A stretch of 64,000 nt of DNA from an uncultured Lachnospiraceae bacterium (GTDB taxonomy: Bacteria > Bacillota > Clostridia > Lachnospirales > Lachnospiraceae): assembly GCA_951802115.1 (NCBI GenBank), contig CATOPL010000002.1, positions 186,001 through 250,000 on the forward strand, read 5' to 3'. Each line of letters starts with the position of its first letter. Position 1 is the first letter of the stretch. Made by a program: the position numbers and the translations under genes. Shown piece by piece: positions 26,678-35,203 of the stretch. The notes beneath the pieces were generated by a model. The model searched no databases and had not been told where the DNA came from. It was given only the letters and a program-made list of their open reading frames with translations.

Positions 26678-28063
26678 ATGGTTTTCTCTTCGACAGTTTT
26701 TATGTTTTTATTTTTTCCGCTTGTTTTTGCGGCTTATTATAATCCGTGGTTTCAAGGCAGAGTTTTTCGGAATGTAGTACTTTTAGGAGCCAGTCTGATT
26801 TTTTATGCATGGGGAGAACCGGTTTTTGTATTTCTGATGATATTTTCCATTGTTGTCGGTTGGGCAGTTGGTCTTGGAATCGAGAAGTGCCGTCGAAAAA
26901 AACTGCTGCTGACGCTGGGAATCAGTTTCCATGTAGCATTGCTGTTTGTATTTAAATATCTTTCGTTTTTATCAGAGCAGTTCGCCTGGCTGTTTCCACA
27001 GGGATATCAGCCAGTTCATATTTCACTTCCGATCGGCATTTCGTTTTTCAGTTTTCAGCTGATGTCATATTTGTTTGACGTATATTATCAAAAAGCAAAG
27101 GCACAGAAGAATGTGCTGTATGTGGGTCTGTATATTTCTCTGTTTCCACAGCTGATTGCGGGTCCGATTGTGCGTTACGAGCAGGTTGCAGAAGAAATTC
27201 TGAACCGTCAGGAACGAAAAGACGACGTTGTGACAGGGATGGAACGTTTTATTTTCGGACTGGGGAAAAAGGTATTGCTTTCCAATTATGTGGCTCAGAT
27301 TGCGGACAATATTTTTCTGATGCCTTCTCAGTCCGTGTTGACTGCGTGGCTTGGTGCGGCGGCTTACACACTGCAGATTTATTATGATTTTTCAGGATAT
27401 TCGGATATGGCGATTGGGCTTGGACGTATGTTTGGATTTCATTTTAGTGAAAACTTTCAATATCCGTATATGTCCGGAAGTGTGACGGAATTCTGGAGAA
27501 GGTGGCATATATCACTGGGTACATGGTTTCGGGATTACGTGTATATTCCGCTGGGCGGGAACCGGGTCAGCAGGCCGAGATGGATATTCAATACATTGAT
27601 AGTATGGACTCTGACAGGAATCTGGCACGGCGCCAACTGGACATATCTGCTGTGGGGATTGTTTTATTTTGTGCTGTTGATTGTGGAAAGGACGACGGGT
27701 TTTGTGAAAAGGACAAATCTGCTGTCTCATATTTATACAATGGCGGCGGTTTCAACTGCGCTGGTGATGTTTCGGTCGGAGAATGTGTTGCAGGGATTTA
27801 TGCAGATTGGGAGAATGTTTGGCGTTCGTGCGACGGGCCTGATAGATCCTGCATTTTTCCATTATATCTGGAACGGAAGGACAGTGCTGTTCTTTTCCGT
27901 TCTGCTCTGTGCACCGGTGTATCCGTGGCTGAAGGAACGGTTATCCTGCCATCAGAAAGTACAGGAAATAACAGAAGCTGCTCTGGTGCTGCTGGTGTTT
28001 GTCCTGTCAGCGGTTAATGTGGTAAGCTCTACTTATAATCCTTTTATTTATTTTAACTTTTAA
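26678..28063 (+). CDS. MBOAT family O-acyltransferase (AlgI/DltB-like)
   Basis: A 461-residue polytopic membrane-bound O-acyltransferase. The family motifs are clear: SFFSFQLMSYLFDVYYQ, FSGYSDMAIGLGRMFG, FWRRWHISLGTWFRDYVYIP (272-291) and TGIWHGANWTYLLWG with the active histidine H317. These proteins pass an acyl group, usually acetyl, across the membrane for O-acylation of extracellular polysaccharide. The downstream DHHW/GDS protein is the expected partner that completes transfer, as AlgI works with AlgJ and AlgX. The start has a GGGAG site. Confidence 0.93.
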   Translation: MVFSSTVFMFLFFPLVFAAYYNPWFQGRVFRNVVLLGASLIFYAWGEPVFVFLMIFSIVVGWAVGLGIEKCRRKKLLLTLGISFHVALLFVFKYLSFLSEQFAWLFPQGYQPVHISLPIGISFFSFQLMSYLFDVYYQKAKAQKNVLYVGLYISLFPQLIAGPIVRYEQVAEEILNRQERKDDVVTGMERFIFGLGKKVLLSNYVAQIADNIFLMPSQSVLTAWLGAAAYTLQIYYDFSGYSDMAIGLGRMFGFHFSENFQYPYMSGSVTEFWRRWHISLGTWFRDYVYIPLGGNRVSRPRWIFNTLIVWTLTGIWHGANWTYLLWGLFYFVLLIVERTTGFVKRTNLLSHIYTMAAVSTALVMFRSENVLQGFMQIGRMFGVRATGLIDPAFFHYIWNGRTVLFFSVLLCAPVYPWLKERLSCHQKVQEITEAALVLLVFVLSAVNVVSSTYNPFIYFNF

Positions 28064-28075
28064 GAGGAGAAGAGA

Positions 28076-29470
28076 ATGAAAGAGGGAAAAATAAAACAGA
28101 CAGTCATTATTTTCTGTGTTGCAGTGACGGTGTTTTTCATGGTAACGGTTGTGATGCGGATGCTGACAAAAAATATTTTAATTAACCGAATGGGAATGGA
28201 CAATCTGTTTACCCGTTTTATATTTTATGGGGACGATGAGGTGATGTCTCTGGATACTGCAGAAGGGGAGACAAACACAGCGAGGATGCGGATAGACTGG
28301 CAGGAATTTTATCCTTTTGAAGCAAAACCGGGAGAAGCGGCGGAAAGTACAGAAGCTGTGCAGGAAGAGGGAAATCGGTCGGCAGGCGCGGTCAGAAGGC
28401 TGGAGCAGAAAGCGGATATGATCCGGCATGGGATCGAGCGTTATACAAGCAATCATCTGGCAGGCTACTCTTCGCTTGTGAAGATGTCCAATGCCTATGA
28501 AAAACTGATTGGATGGAACATCGCGGCTCTGGAGGAATATAATGGCGTGGTGGAGTTTTCGGATGGTCATCTGATGGTGTATTCTGCACAGATGAATGTG
28601 AATTCGTCGGCAGAAGCTCTGATAAGATTTTATGAAAGCTGTCAGCAAAAAGAGATTGATTTTTTATATGTGCAGGCTCCGTATAAGATCTGCAAATATG
28701 AGGATACGGATGTATCCGGAATTATAGATTTTTCCAATCAGAATGCAGACGCCCTGCTGGAAGGGGCAGAGAACGGAGGCGTTCCCTGTCTGGATTTGAG
28801 AGAAGAATTTCACAAAACGGGCATGCCTCATCACGATCTGTTTTACCGGACAGATCATCACTGGACAACGGAGACTGCACTGCAGGCGGCGGCAGCTGTT
28901 GCAGACCGGCTGAATCAGGAATTCGGCTTTTCGATTGATCTGTCCTTATATGGGGAAGAAGCTTTTGAAAAAAAAGTATATGAAGACTGGTTTCTGGGAT
29001 CTTCAGGAAAGAAAATTACGCTTGCCCGTACAGAGCCCGATGATATCAGTCTGTTTTATCCGCGCAGGGAAACGAGTCTGACATATAAAATGCCGGAACT
29101 GGGGATCGATACAACGGGCGATTTCTCTGTTACGTATGATATGTCGCAGATAGAAGAGAAAGATTTATATCGTCTGGACCCATACGGGGCTTACAATCAC
29201 AGCGGAGGCGCTCTTGTACAGATTCATAATGAAGGCGCTGCGGATGGAAGAAAAGTTCTCTTTATCGGAGATTCTTATCTGAACAGTGTGTTTCCATTCA
29301 TGTCTCTGGGGATCGAATATACAGATATGCTGGATCTGAGAGATTTTAGCGGAAGTGTGGAGAGTTATATTAACCAGACAGAGCCGGATATTGTGGTGAT
29401 TCTCTATAATCCAACGAGTATCGAAACGGTAAAAGAATCCGGACACACAGGCACGTTTGACTTTCGGTAA
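28076..29470 (+). CDS. DHHW/AlgJ-like SGNH acyltransfer partner of the MBOAT
   Basis: A 464-residue protein with one N-terminal membrane anchor (about 10-28) and an extracytoplasmic domain. The AlgJ/AlgX-type catalytic elements are RTDHHWT (D260, H261, H262) and IGDSYLNS (G398-D399-S400), giving the Ser-His-Asp set of an SGNH-like O-acetyltransferase. Residues 60-105 form a low-complexity acidic linker. It starts 12 bases after the MBOAT stop. The pair probably O-acetylates the polysaccharide outside the cell. No transcription terminator is visible after its stop, but a new promoter lies before the next gene. Confidence 0.85.
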   Translation: MKEGKIKQTVIIFCVAVTVFFMVTVVMRMLTKNILINRMGMDNLFTRFIFYGDDEVMSLDTAEGETNTARMRIDWQEFYPFEAKPGEAAESTEAVQEEGNRSAGAVRRLEQKADMIRHGIERYTSNHLAGYSSLVKMSNAYEKLIGWNIAALEEYNGVVEFSDGHLMVYSAQMNVNSSAEALIRFYESCQQKEIDFLYVQAPYKICKYEDTDVSGIIDFSNQNADALLEGAENGGVPCLDLREEFHKTGMPHHDLFYRTDHHWTTETALQAAAAVADRLNQEFGFSIDLSLYGEEAFEKKVYEDWFLGSSGKKITLARTEPDDISLFYPRRETSLTYKMPELGIDTTGDFSVTYDMSQIEEKDLYRLDPYGAYNHSGGALVQIHNEGAADGRKVLFIGDSYLNSVFPFMSLGIEYTDMLDLRDFSGSVESYINQTEPDIVVILYNPTSIETVKESGHTGTFDFR

Positions 29471-29526
29471 GTACAGGAATAGAACCGTAACGATAGGAAA
29501 AGCAAACCGTGCACAGATACAGATAC

Positions 29527-29555
29527 TTGTGGCGAAAGATAAAAAATGTTAGAAT
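29527..29555 (+). promoter_or_regulatory. Candidate promoter of the second polysaccharide unit
   Basis: TTGTGG (29527-29532), a 17-base spacer and TAGAAT (29550-29555) lie about 75 bases before the chosen start of the initiating transferase. The position at the start of a new functional block supports it; the -35 box is only moderate. Confidence 0.42.
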
Positions 29556-29629
29556 ACTGGTAAATTGGAAATTATATTTTATTGAACATTAGCAGTTCAA
29601 CAAGTATGAATCATGAGGAAATTGTTTTT

Positions 29630-30982
29630 ATGGATAAATTTGAGCAGTACAAAAGACTGATACGTCTCGGAATCGCAGGTTTTGAGATACTCGTAGAAAC
29701 GGTGTTTTTTTCGGTCGTCTGGTTTTATATCTACAATGTGCGGATGCGGACTCCTTTCGAAAATAAGGGAAACTGGATGATGATTGGTTTCTATGTGCTG
29801 TACCAGGTGGTATTTGTATATATGTATGGAGGGATGAAGTATGCATATTACCAGAAAGGGCAGCTGATTCTGTCTCAGACGATTGGTACGCTGATCGCGA
29901 ACGTGGTGATTTATATTCAGATTATCATGGTATTCGGTATGTTTCCTCTGCCTATTGTCTGGCCGATGATTGGCGTCAGCGGAGCGGATTTTCTGGTAAT
30001 ACTGATATTAAACCAGGTATCCGACAGAATATTAAAACGGATGTTTCCACCCAAGAAGCTGCTTTTAATCTGTGATATGGACAATAAGGTCAATCTGATC
30101 CGGAAGCTTTCCGGAAGAAAAGATCTGTATGAGATCTCCAGATGCGTTTCCTCTGCAGAACCTCTGTATCGTCTGAAGCAGGAGGCGGAAAAATGTGACG
30201 CAATGATGCTTTACGGGTTGGAGGAGCAGAAACGTAATACATTGATCAAATACTGTTATGAGCGTTCGATTCGTATCTATGTGGCACCGGAGATTACAGA
30301 TATTCTGCTCAGGGGAGCGGACAAGGTGCATTCTTTTGATACACCGTTTTTGCTGCTGCGAAATTATGGTCTGTCCTTTGAGCAGCGGGTGATAAAGCGG
30401 CTGATGGATGTAATAATCTCGGGCGTACTGCTGGTTGTCGGCTCTCCGTTTATGCTTTTGACGGCGTTGGCAATTAAGTTAGAAGACGGCGGTCCGGTTT
30501 TGTTCAAGCAGGAACGGGTGACCGCAGGAGGAAAAGGCTTTTTGATCTATAAATTCCGAAGCATGATTGTGGATGCGGAGAAATACGGAGCGCAGTTTTC
30601 CACTCAAAATGACAGCCGGATCACAAAGGTGGGAAAGGTGATCCGTGCCGCGCGTCTGGATGAGCTCCCGCAGCTTCTGAATATTTTAAAAGGGGATATG
30701 AGCATTGTGGGTCCAAGACCGGAACGGCAGCAGTATATTGATGAGTTCTGTCAGGAGACACCGGAATTTATCTACCGTCTGAAGGTCAAAGCAGGATTGA
30801 CCGGTTATGCGCAGATTTATGGAAAATATAATACGACTCCTTTGGACAAGCTGAAGCTGGATCTGATGTATATTGAGAATTATTCTGTGCTTATGGATGT
30901 TCGGCTGATGTTTCTGACACTGAAAATCATGTTTATGAAAGAAAGTACAGAAGGTGTGGAAGATGGACAGAACCATGCGTAA
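29630..30982 (+). CDS. WbaP/EpsL-type polyprenyl glycosylphosphotransferase
   Basis: A 450-residue initiating transferase. ATG 29630 follows GAGGAAA; an earlier TTG in frame would add 16 residues without a ribosome site. It has four to five N-terminal membrane segments (about 10-135), a Rossmann-like middle domain (140-245), and a C-terminal sugar-transferase domain starting at KRLMDVIISGVLL, with FLIYKFRSM, AARLDELPQLLNILKGDMS and VGPRPERQQY. It should attach the first sugar phosphate of a repeat unit to undecaprenyl phosphate. Together with the PglC-like enzyme at 4642, the window has two initiating enzymes, suggesting two glycans or two alternative starts. Confidence 0.9.
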   Translation: MDKFEQYKRLIRLGIAGFEILVETVFFSVVWFYIYNVRMRTPFENKGNWMMIGFYVLYQVVFVYMYGGMKYAYYQKGQLILSQTIGTLIANVVIYIQIIMVFGMFPLPIVWPMIGVSGADFLVILILNQVSDRILKRMFPPKKLLLICDMDNKVNLIRKLSGRKDLYEISRCVSSAEPLYRLKQEAEKCDAMMLYGLEEQKRNTLIKYCYERSIRIYVAPEITDILLRGADKVHSFDTPFLLLRNYGLSFEQRVIKRLMDVIISGVLLVVGSPFMLLTALAIKLEDGGPVLFKQERVTAGGKGFLIYKFRSMIVDAEKYGAQFSTQNDSRITKVGKVIRAARLDELPQLLNILKGDMSIVGPRPERQQYIDEFCQETPEFIYRLKVKAGLTGYAQIYGKYNTTPLDKLKLDLMYIENYSVLMDVRLMFLTLKIMFMKESTEGVEDGQNHA

Positions 30983-32237
30983 ATTTTGGATACTGAATCA
31001 CTATGCGACAACTCCCAAGACGGGGCCTATGCTCCGGCATTATTATTTTGCCGAATGCCTGAAAGAGAAAGGATTGGAGACCACGGTTTTTGCAGCCAAT
31101 GAACTTCATCAGACCGGCGGCTGTGTCGATACACTCGGGAAGCCTTATCTTCGGACGGAAGAGGAAGGGGTTCCCTTTGTCTTTGTCAGGACAAGCCGTT
31201 ACCAGGGAAACGGAATTTCCCGTGTAAAAAACATGCTGTCGTTTTTCTTCGGACTTTTGCGCATTTGCGGAGGTTATGCAAAAAAATATGGAAAACCGGA
31301 TGTGATCATGGGGTCCAGCGCTCATCCGCTGACCAGTATAGCCGGTATACTTATGGGCCGGAAGTTTCGTGTTCCGGCAATCGTGGAAGTGCGGGATCTG
31401 TGGCCGGAAGCGATTTTTTCTTTTGGAAAGGTTAAGATGAACAGTCTGGTCGGTAAAATGCTCAGCGCCGGAGAAAAGTGGATGTATATTCATGCGGATG
31501 CGATTGTGTTTACAAAAGAAGGCGACGTCGATCATATCAGGGAAATGGGATGGGATACGGAACACGGCGGCAGAATTGATCTGAAAAAATGTTATTATGT
31601 AAACAACGGTGTGAAACTGGATGAATATGCTCAGAGCATGAAAAGAGATATCCTGTCGGATCCGGATCTGGAAAGCGACAGTTTTAAGGTGGTTTATACA
31701 GGGACCATTCGTCCGGTCAATCATGTAGGAAATCTGTTGGATGCAGCGAAGCTTCTGAAGGAACATAAAAATATCCGTTTCCTGATTTTCGGAGGGGGAA
31801 ACCAGCTGGAAGAGCTTAAGAAGCGGGCAGAGAACGAAAAAATCACGAATGTTGCACTGAAAGGATATGTGGACAAAATATATATTCCGTATATTCTGAG
31901 CCGGTCCTCTGTCAATGTTCTCAACTATTCTCAGTCTCAGTACAACTGGTCCAGAGGGAACAGTTCCAATAAGCTGTTTGAGTATATGGCAAGCGGGAAA
32001 CCGGTTATTTCTACCGTGAAAATGGGATATTGCATTCTGGATCACTATCAGTGCGGGTTGTCGCTGGAAGAAGATACTCCACGCGCGCTGGCGGATGAAA
32101 TTCTGAAAATCTACAATATGCCGGCGGAAGTTTATACCCGGATGTCTGAAAACGCCAGAAAAGGTGCAAGAGACTTTGACTTCTCTGTATTGACGGAGCG
32201 ATTGTATCAGGTGATCAAAAGTGTGGAAAGAGATTGA
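30963..32237 (+). CDS. GT4 glycosyltransferase, WbuB-like
   Basis: A 424-residue GT-B enzyme. I prefer ATG 30963, preceded by AAGGTGTGGAAG; GTG 30954 and ATG 30975 are alternatives. The N-terminal part has KFWILNHYATTPKTGPMLRH and MGSSAHPLTSIAG, then VEVRDLWPEAIFSFG. The donor domain has VVYTGTIRPVNHVGNL, FLIFGGGNQLEELK and NSSNKLFEYMASGKPVIS. It matches WbuB/L-fucosamine-type transferases and is paralogous to the GT4 at 5281. It overlaps the initiating transferase and is overlapped by the next gene, so it likely adds the second sugar of this unit. Confidence 0.85.
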   Translation: MDRTMRKFWILNHYATTPKTGPMLRHYYFAECLKEKGLETTVFAANELHQTGGCVDTLGKPYLRTEEEGVPFVFVRTSRYQGNGISRVKNMLSFFFGLLRICGGYAKKYGKPDVIMGSSAHPLTSIAGILMGRKFRVPAIVEVRDLWPEAIFSFGKVKMNSLVGKMLSAGEKWMYIHADAIVFTKEGDVDHIREMGWDTEHGGRIDLKKCYYVNNGVKLDEYAQSMKRDILSDPDLESDSFKVVYTGTIRPVNHVGNLLDAAKLLKEHKNIRFLIFGGGNQLEELKKRAENEKITNVALKGYVDKIYIPYILSRSSVNVLNYSQSQYNWSRGNSSNKLFEYMASGKPVISTVKMGYCILDHYQCGLSLEEDTPRALADEILKIYNMPAEVYTRMSENARKGARDFDFSVLTERLYQVIKSVERD

Positions 32238-33891
32238 AAAATATTATCAGACCTTAAAATATCTGAAAAAAAGTCAGTTTTTCTATCTGCTCAGAAACCG
32301 GATGGAGAGAAATAAGAAAGCAGTGACGATGATGCGGGCGCCCGAAGTACGTAAGCTTCATCTGTGGAGCAGAGGACTGGATGAACATCCCCAATATCTG
32401 AAACGGTTTGATCTGCAGGAAATTTTAGAAGGCCGGGTGACGCTTCTGTATGAGAGCGGTGAGCCGGGAGGGAAGAACTGGGCGGTTCCTGACAAATCGC
32501 ATCTGTGGAATTTTAACCTTCATTATCTGGAATTTTTGATTCCTCTGGCGGCAGCATACCGGTGTGAGAATGAAGAACGATATTATGAGTGTTTCCGGAC
32601 ATACTGCAGACGATGGATTGAAGATAACGCAGAGGGAACCGGCGACGGCTGGCATCCATACACGATCTCGCTGCGTCTGACGAATCTGTGGATCTGTATG
32701 GATGGATTAGGCGAGATTTTACAAAAAGATCAGGGGTTTTTTCAGGAACTAAATAACAGTATGTATGCTCAGTACTGCCATCTTCAGAAAAGGCTGGAGT
32801 TGCATCTTCTGGGGAACCATTATTTTGAGAATCTGAAAGCAGTTCTGCTCGGAGCCGGATATTTTCAGGAATCGTTGGTCTATCAAAATTACAAAAAGAA
32901 ATTTGTGCATGAAATCAGAGAGCAGATCTTACCGGACGGGGTTCACTACGAGAGAAGCATGATGTATCATAAAATTATTCTGGAAGATTTCATGCGGGTG
33001 GCAAAAGCGCTGAAAAGTTGGAATCGGGAGAACCGGAAGACAAAGGGAAATACCGGACTGGAAACAATCATGCAGAGGATGGCGGATGCCGTCTGTTCTC
33101 TGGAAGAGGGAATGGGACGGACTCCATTATTTAATGATTCCGGAGATAATGTGGCAAGGCCGCTTGAATGTCTGCAGGAAGCACTGCAGGAAGAGTTTCA
33201 GATTGTGCCCCGCCGGCGTCAGTCGTTTCCGTGTGCAGGATATTATTGCCTGAGAGGAGAAGGTTGGAAACTTGTGTTTGATGCCGGAGAGATTGCGCCT
33301 GATTATATGCCGGGACACGGGCATTGCGACGGTCTCAGCTTTGAATTGTCCAGGAAAGGAAGACCGTTGTTTGTCAATGCCGGAACCGGATTGTATCAGG
33401 GGAATCTCCGCTCTTATTTTAGAAGTACGGCGGCGCACAACACGGTGGTGATCGATGGAGAAGAGCAGTCGGAGTGCTGGGGAGAACATCGGGTCGGCAG
33501 GAGAATGACCGCGGCGGAGGGAGAGTGCGGGAACGGATGGGTGCAGGGAAGCCTGACAACCTGCAGCGGAAAACAGCAGAAAAGAAGACTGGAATTAAAA
33601 GAAGGCCGGCTGCAGATCTGGGATCTGGCGCCTGGCAGTGCAACAGGATATTTTCATCTGGCGCCGGAATACCAATATAAACGTTATGAGAGCGATGTTC
33701 TGGTACTTGACCGGGCAGGACAGGAAATCTGCAGAATTAAGACAGAGCCGGGGGACAGAATGAAAATTCACAGAAAAGGTGACGGGTATGTGTATGCGCC
33801 GGAATTTGGAAAAATGGAGCCGATACAGGTTCTGGAAATTGTCTGGGACGGGAAAGAAACCGGGCATATGATACAGATACAGTTTGGATGA
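32221..33891 (+). CDS. Heparinase II/III-like protein
   Basis: A 556-residue protein with an alpha/alpha toroid (about 30-310) and a C-terminal beta domain. Family motifs include NFNLHYLEFLIPLA, LLGNHYFENLKAVLLG, and the beta-domain signature PGHGHCDGLSFEL with RSTAAHNTVVIDG. Many such proteins are uronic-acid polysaccharide lyases, but non-secreted versions in assembly loci are common and their role is unclear. I see no signal peptide, so this one is probably cytoplasmic or peripheral. The GTG start overlaps the GT4 stop by 17 bases. The neighbouring WecC-like dehydrogenase suggests a uronic acid in the product. An epimerase-like or quality-control role is possible. Confidence 0.8.
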   Translation: MWKEIEKYYQTLKYLKKSQFFYLLRNRMERNKKAVTMMRAPEVRKLHLWSRGLDEHPQYLKRFDLQEILEGRVTLLYESGEPGGKNWAVPDKSHLWNFNLHYLEFLIPLAAAYRCENEERYYECFRTYCRRWIEDNAEGTGDGWHPYTISLRLTNLWICMDGLGEILQKDQGFFQELNNSMYAQYCHLQKRLELHLLGNHYFENLKAVLLGAGYFQESLVYQNYKKKFVHEIREQILPDGVHYERSMMYHKIILEDFMRVAKALKSWNRENRKTKGNTGLETIMQRMADAVCSLEEGMGRTPLFNDSGDNVARPLECLQEALQEEFQIVPRRRQSFPCAGYYCLRGEGWKLVFDAGEIAPDYMPGHGHCDGLSFELSRKGRPLFVNAGTGLYQGNLRSYFRSTAAHNTVVIDGEEQSECWGEHRVGRRMTAAEGECGNGWVQGSLTTCSGKQQKRRLELKEGRLQIWDLAPGSATGYFHLAPEYQYKRYESDVLVLDRAGQEICRIKTEPGDRMKIHRKGDGYVYAPEFGKMEPIQVLEIVWDGKETGHMIQIQFG

Positions 33892-33918
33892 CAGAACATT
33901 TAACAGAGGAGAACTTAT

Positions 33919-35142
33919 ATGATCAACGTAGTAGGATTGGGATATATTGGTCTGCCGACCGCGCTGATGTTTGCGGCGCATGGGGTAGAGGTGATCGGGA
34001 CAGACTATAACAAGACGCTGGTGGATACACTAAATGCAGGAAAGACCACGTTTGAGGAGGACGGTCTGGATGAATTGTTTCAAAGGGCAGTGTCAAAAGG
34101 AATATGTTTTTCCTGCGAGTATCAGAGAACAGATCTGTACATTGTGGCGGTGCCGACTCCATATGATAAAACAAGCAAAAAAGTAGATGCCGGTTTTGTG
34201 GCCGGAGCAGTGGAAAATGTAATGGATGTGTGCCCTGCAGGCGCAACGATCGTGATAGAATCTACGGTATCGCCGGGTACAATCGACAAGTATGTCCGAC
34301 CGGTTATCGAGGCAAAGGGGTTTGTGATCGGAGAAGATGTTCATCTGGTACACGCTCCGGAGCGCATTATACCAGGAAATATGGTCTATGAGCTGAAACA
34401 CAATTCGCGTACGATCGGGGCTGACAGCAGAGAGGTCGGAGAGAAAGTAAAAGCATTATATCATTCGTTCTGTGAAGGTGAGATTGTAGTAACGGACATC
34501 CGGACTGCCGAGATGACTAAAGTAGTAGAGAATACGTTCCGTGATATTAATATTGCGTTTGCCAATGAGCTGGCGAAGATCTGCCGCTCTGACAATATGG
34601 ATGTATATGAGATCATCCGCATTGCCAACAAGCATCCCCGTGTGAATATTCTGTCTCCGGGGCCGGGGGTAGGCGGACACTGCATCTCCGTAGATCCATG
34701 GTTTCTGGTGGGAGACTATCCGGGTCTTGCCAATATTATCCTCTCAGCCCGCAAGATCAATGATTCCATGCCGGATTTTGTGCTGGAGCGGATTTACAGT
34801 ATTATGAAAGAAAACGGTCTGAGTGATGTGGGTAGAGTGGGGCTTTATGGATTGACTTATAAGGAAAATGTAGACGATATGCGGGAGAGTCCGACCCTGC
34901 AGATGCTGGAGAGCATGGAGCGTCATCTGTGCGGCGGACAGATCAAAGTGTACGATCCTTATGTCATGCAGAATGTGGTTGTAAATCAGTACCATGATCT
35001 GGATACATTTTTGCAGGACGTGGATATGGTGGTGCTTCTGGTCGGGCATGATGAGATCAGAGAACAGATGGAAAAACTGAAAGGAAAGATTATTCTGGAT
35101 ACCAGACATATCTGTTTCCTGGATGGAACTTACCGTCTGTAA
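33919..35142 (+). CDS. wecC: WecC-like UDP-N-acetyl-D-mannosamine dehydrogenase
   Basis: A 407-residue nucleotide-sugar dehydrogenase with the NAD motif VVGLGYIGLPTALMFA, VAVPTPYD, IESTVSPGT, and the catalytic cysteine in PGVGGHCISVDPWFLVGDYP. The HCIxVDPWF form is typical of WecC rather than of the WbpA type at 6545 (HCIPLDPYYL). It oxidises UDP-ManNAc to UDP-ManNAcA, with UDP-ManNAc possibly supplied by the 2-epimerase at 15050. ATG 33919 follows AGAGGAG. A run of conserved substrate residues (NTFRDINIAFANELA) is intact, so it should be active. Confidence 0.88.
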   Translation: MINVVGLGYIGLPTALMFAAHGVEVIGTDYNKTLVDTLNAGKTTFEEDGLDELFQRAVSKGICFSCEYQRTDLYIVAVPTPYDKTSKKVDAGFVAGAVENVMDVCPAGATIVIESTVSPGTIDKYVRPVIEAKGFVIGEDVHLVHAPERIIPGNMVYELKHNSRTIGADSREVGEKVKALYHSFCEGEIVVTDIRTAEMTKVVENTFRDINIAFANELAKICRSDNMDVYEIIRIANKHPRVNILSPGPGVGGHCISVDPWFLVGDYPGLANIILSARKINDSMPDFVLERIYSIMKENGLSDVGRVGLYGLTYKENVDDMRESPTLQMLESMERHLCGGQIKVYDPYVMQNVVVNQYHDLDTFLQDVDMVVLLVGHDEIREQMEKLKGKIILDTRHICFLDGTYRL

Positions 35143-35203
35143 AGCCGAAAATTTTGCGGATCTAAAAAACAAAAGTATTACAAAACTTGAACGGGGGAAA
35201 AAC

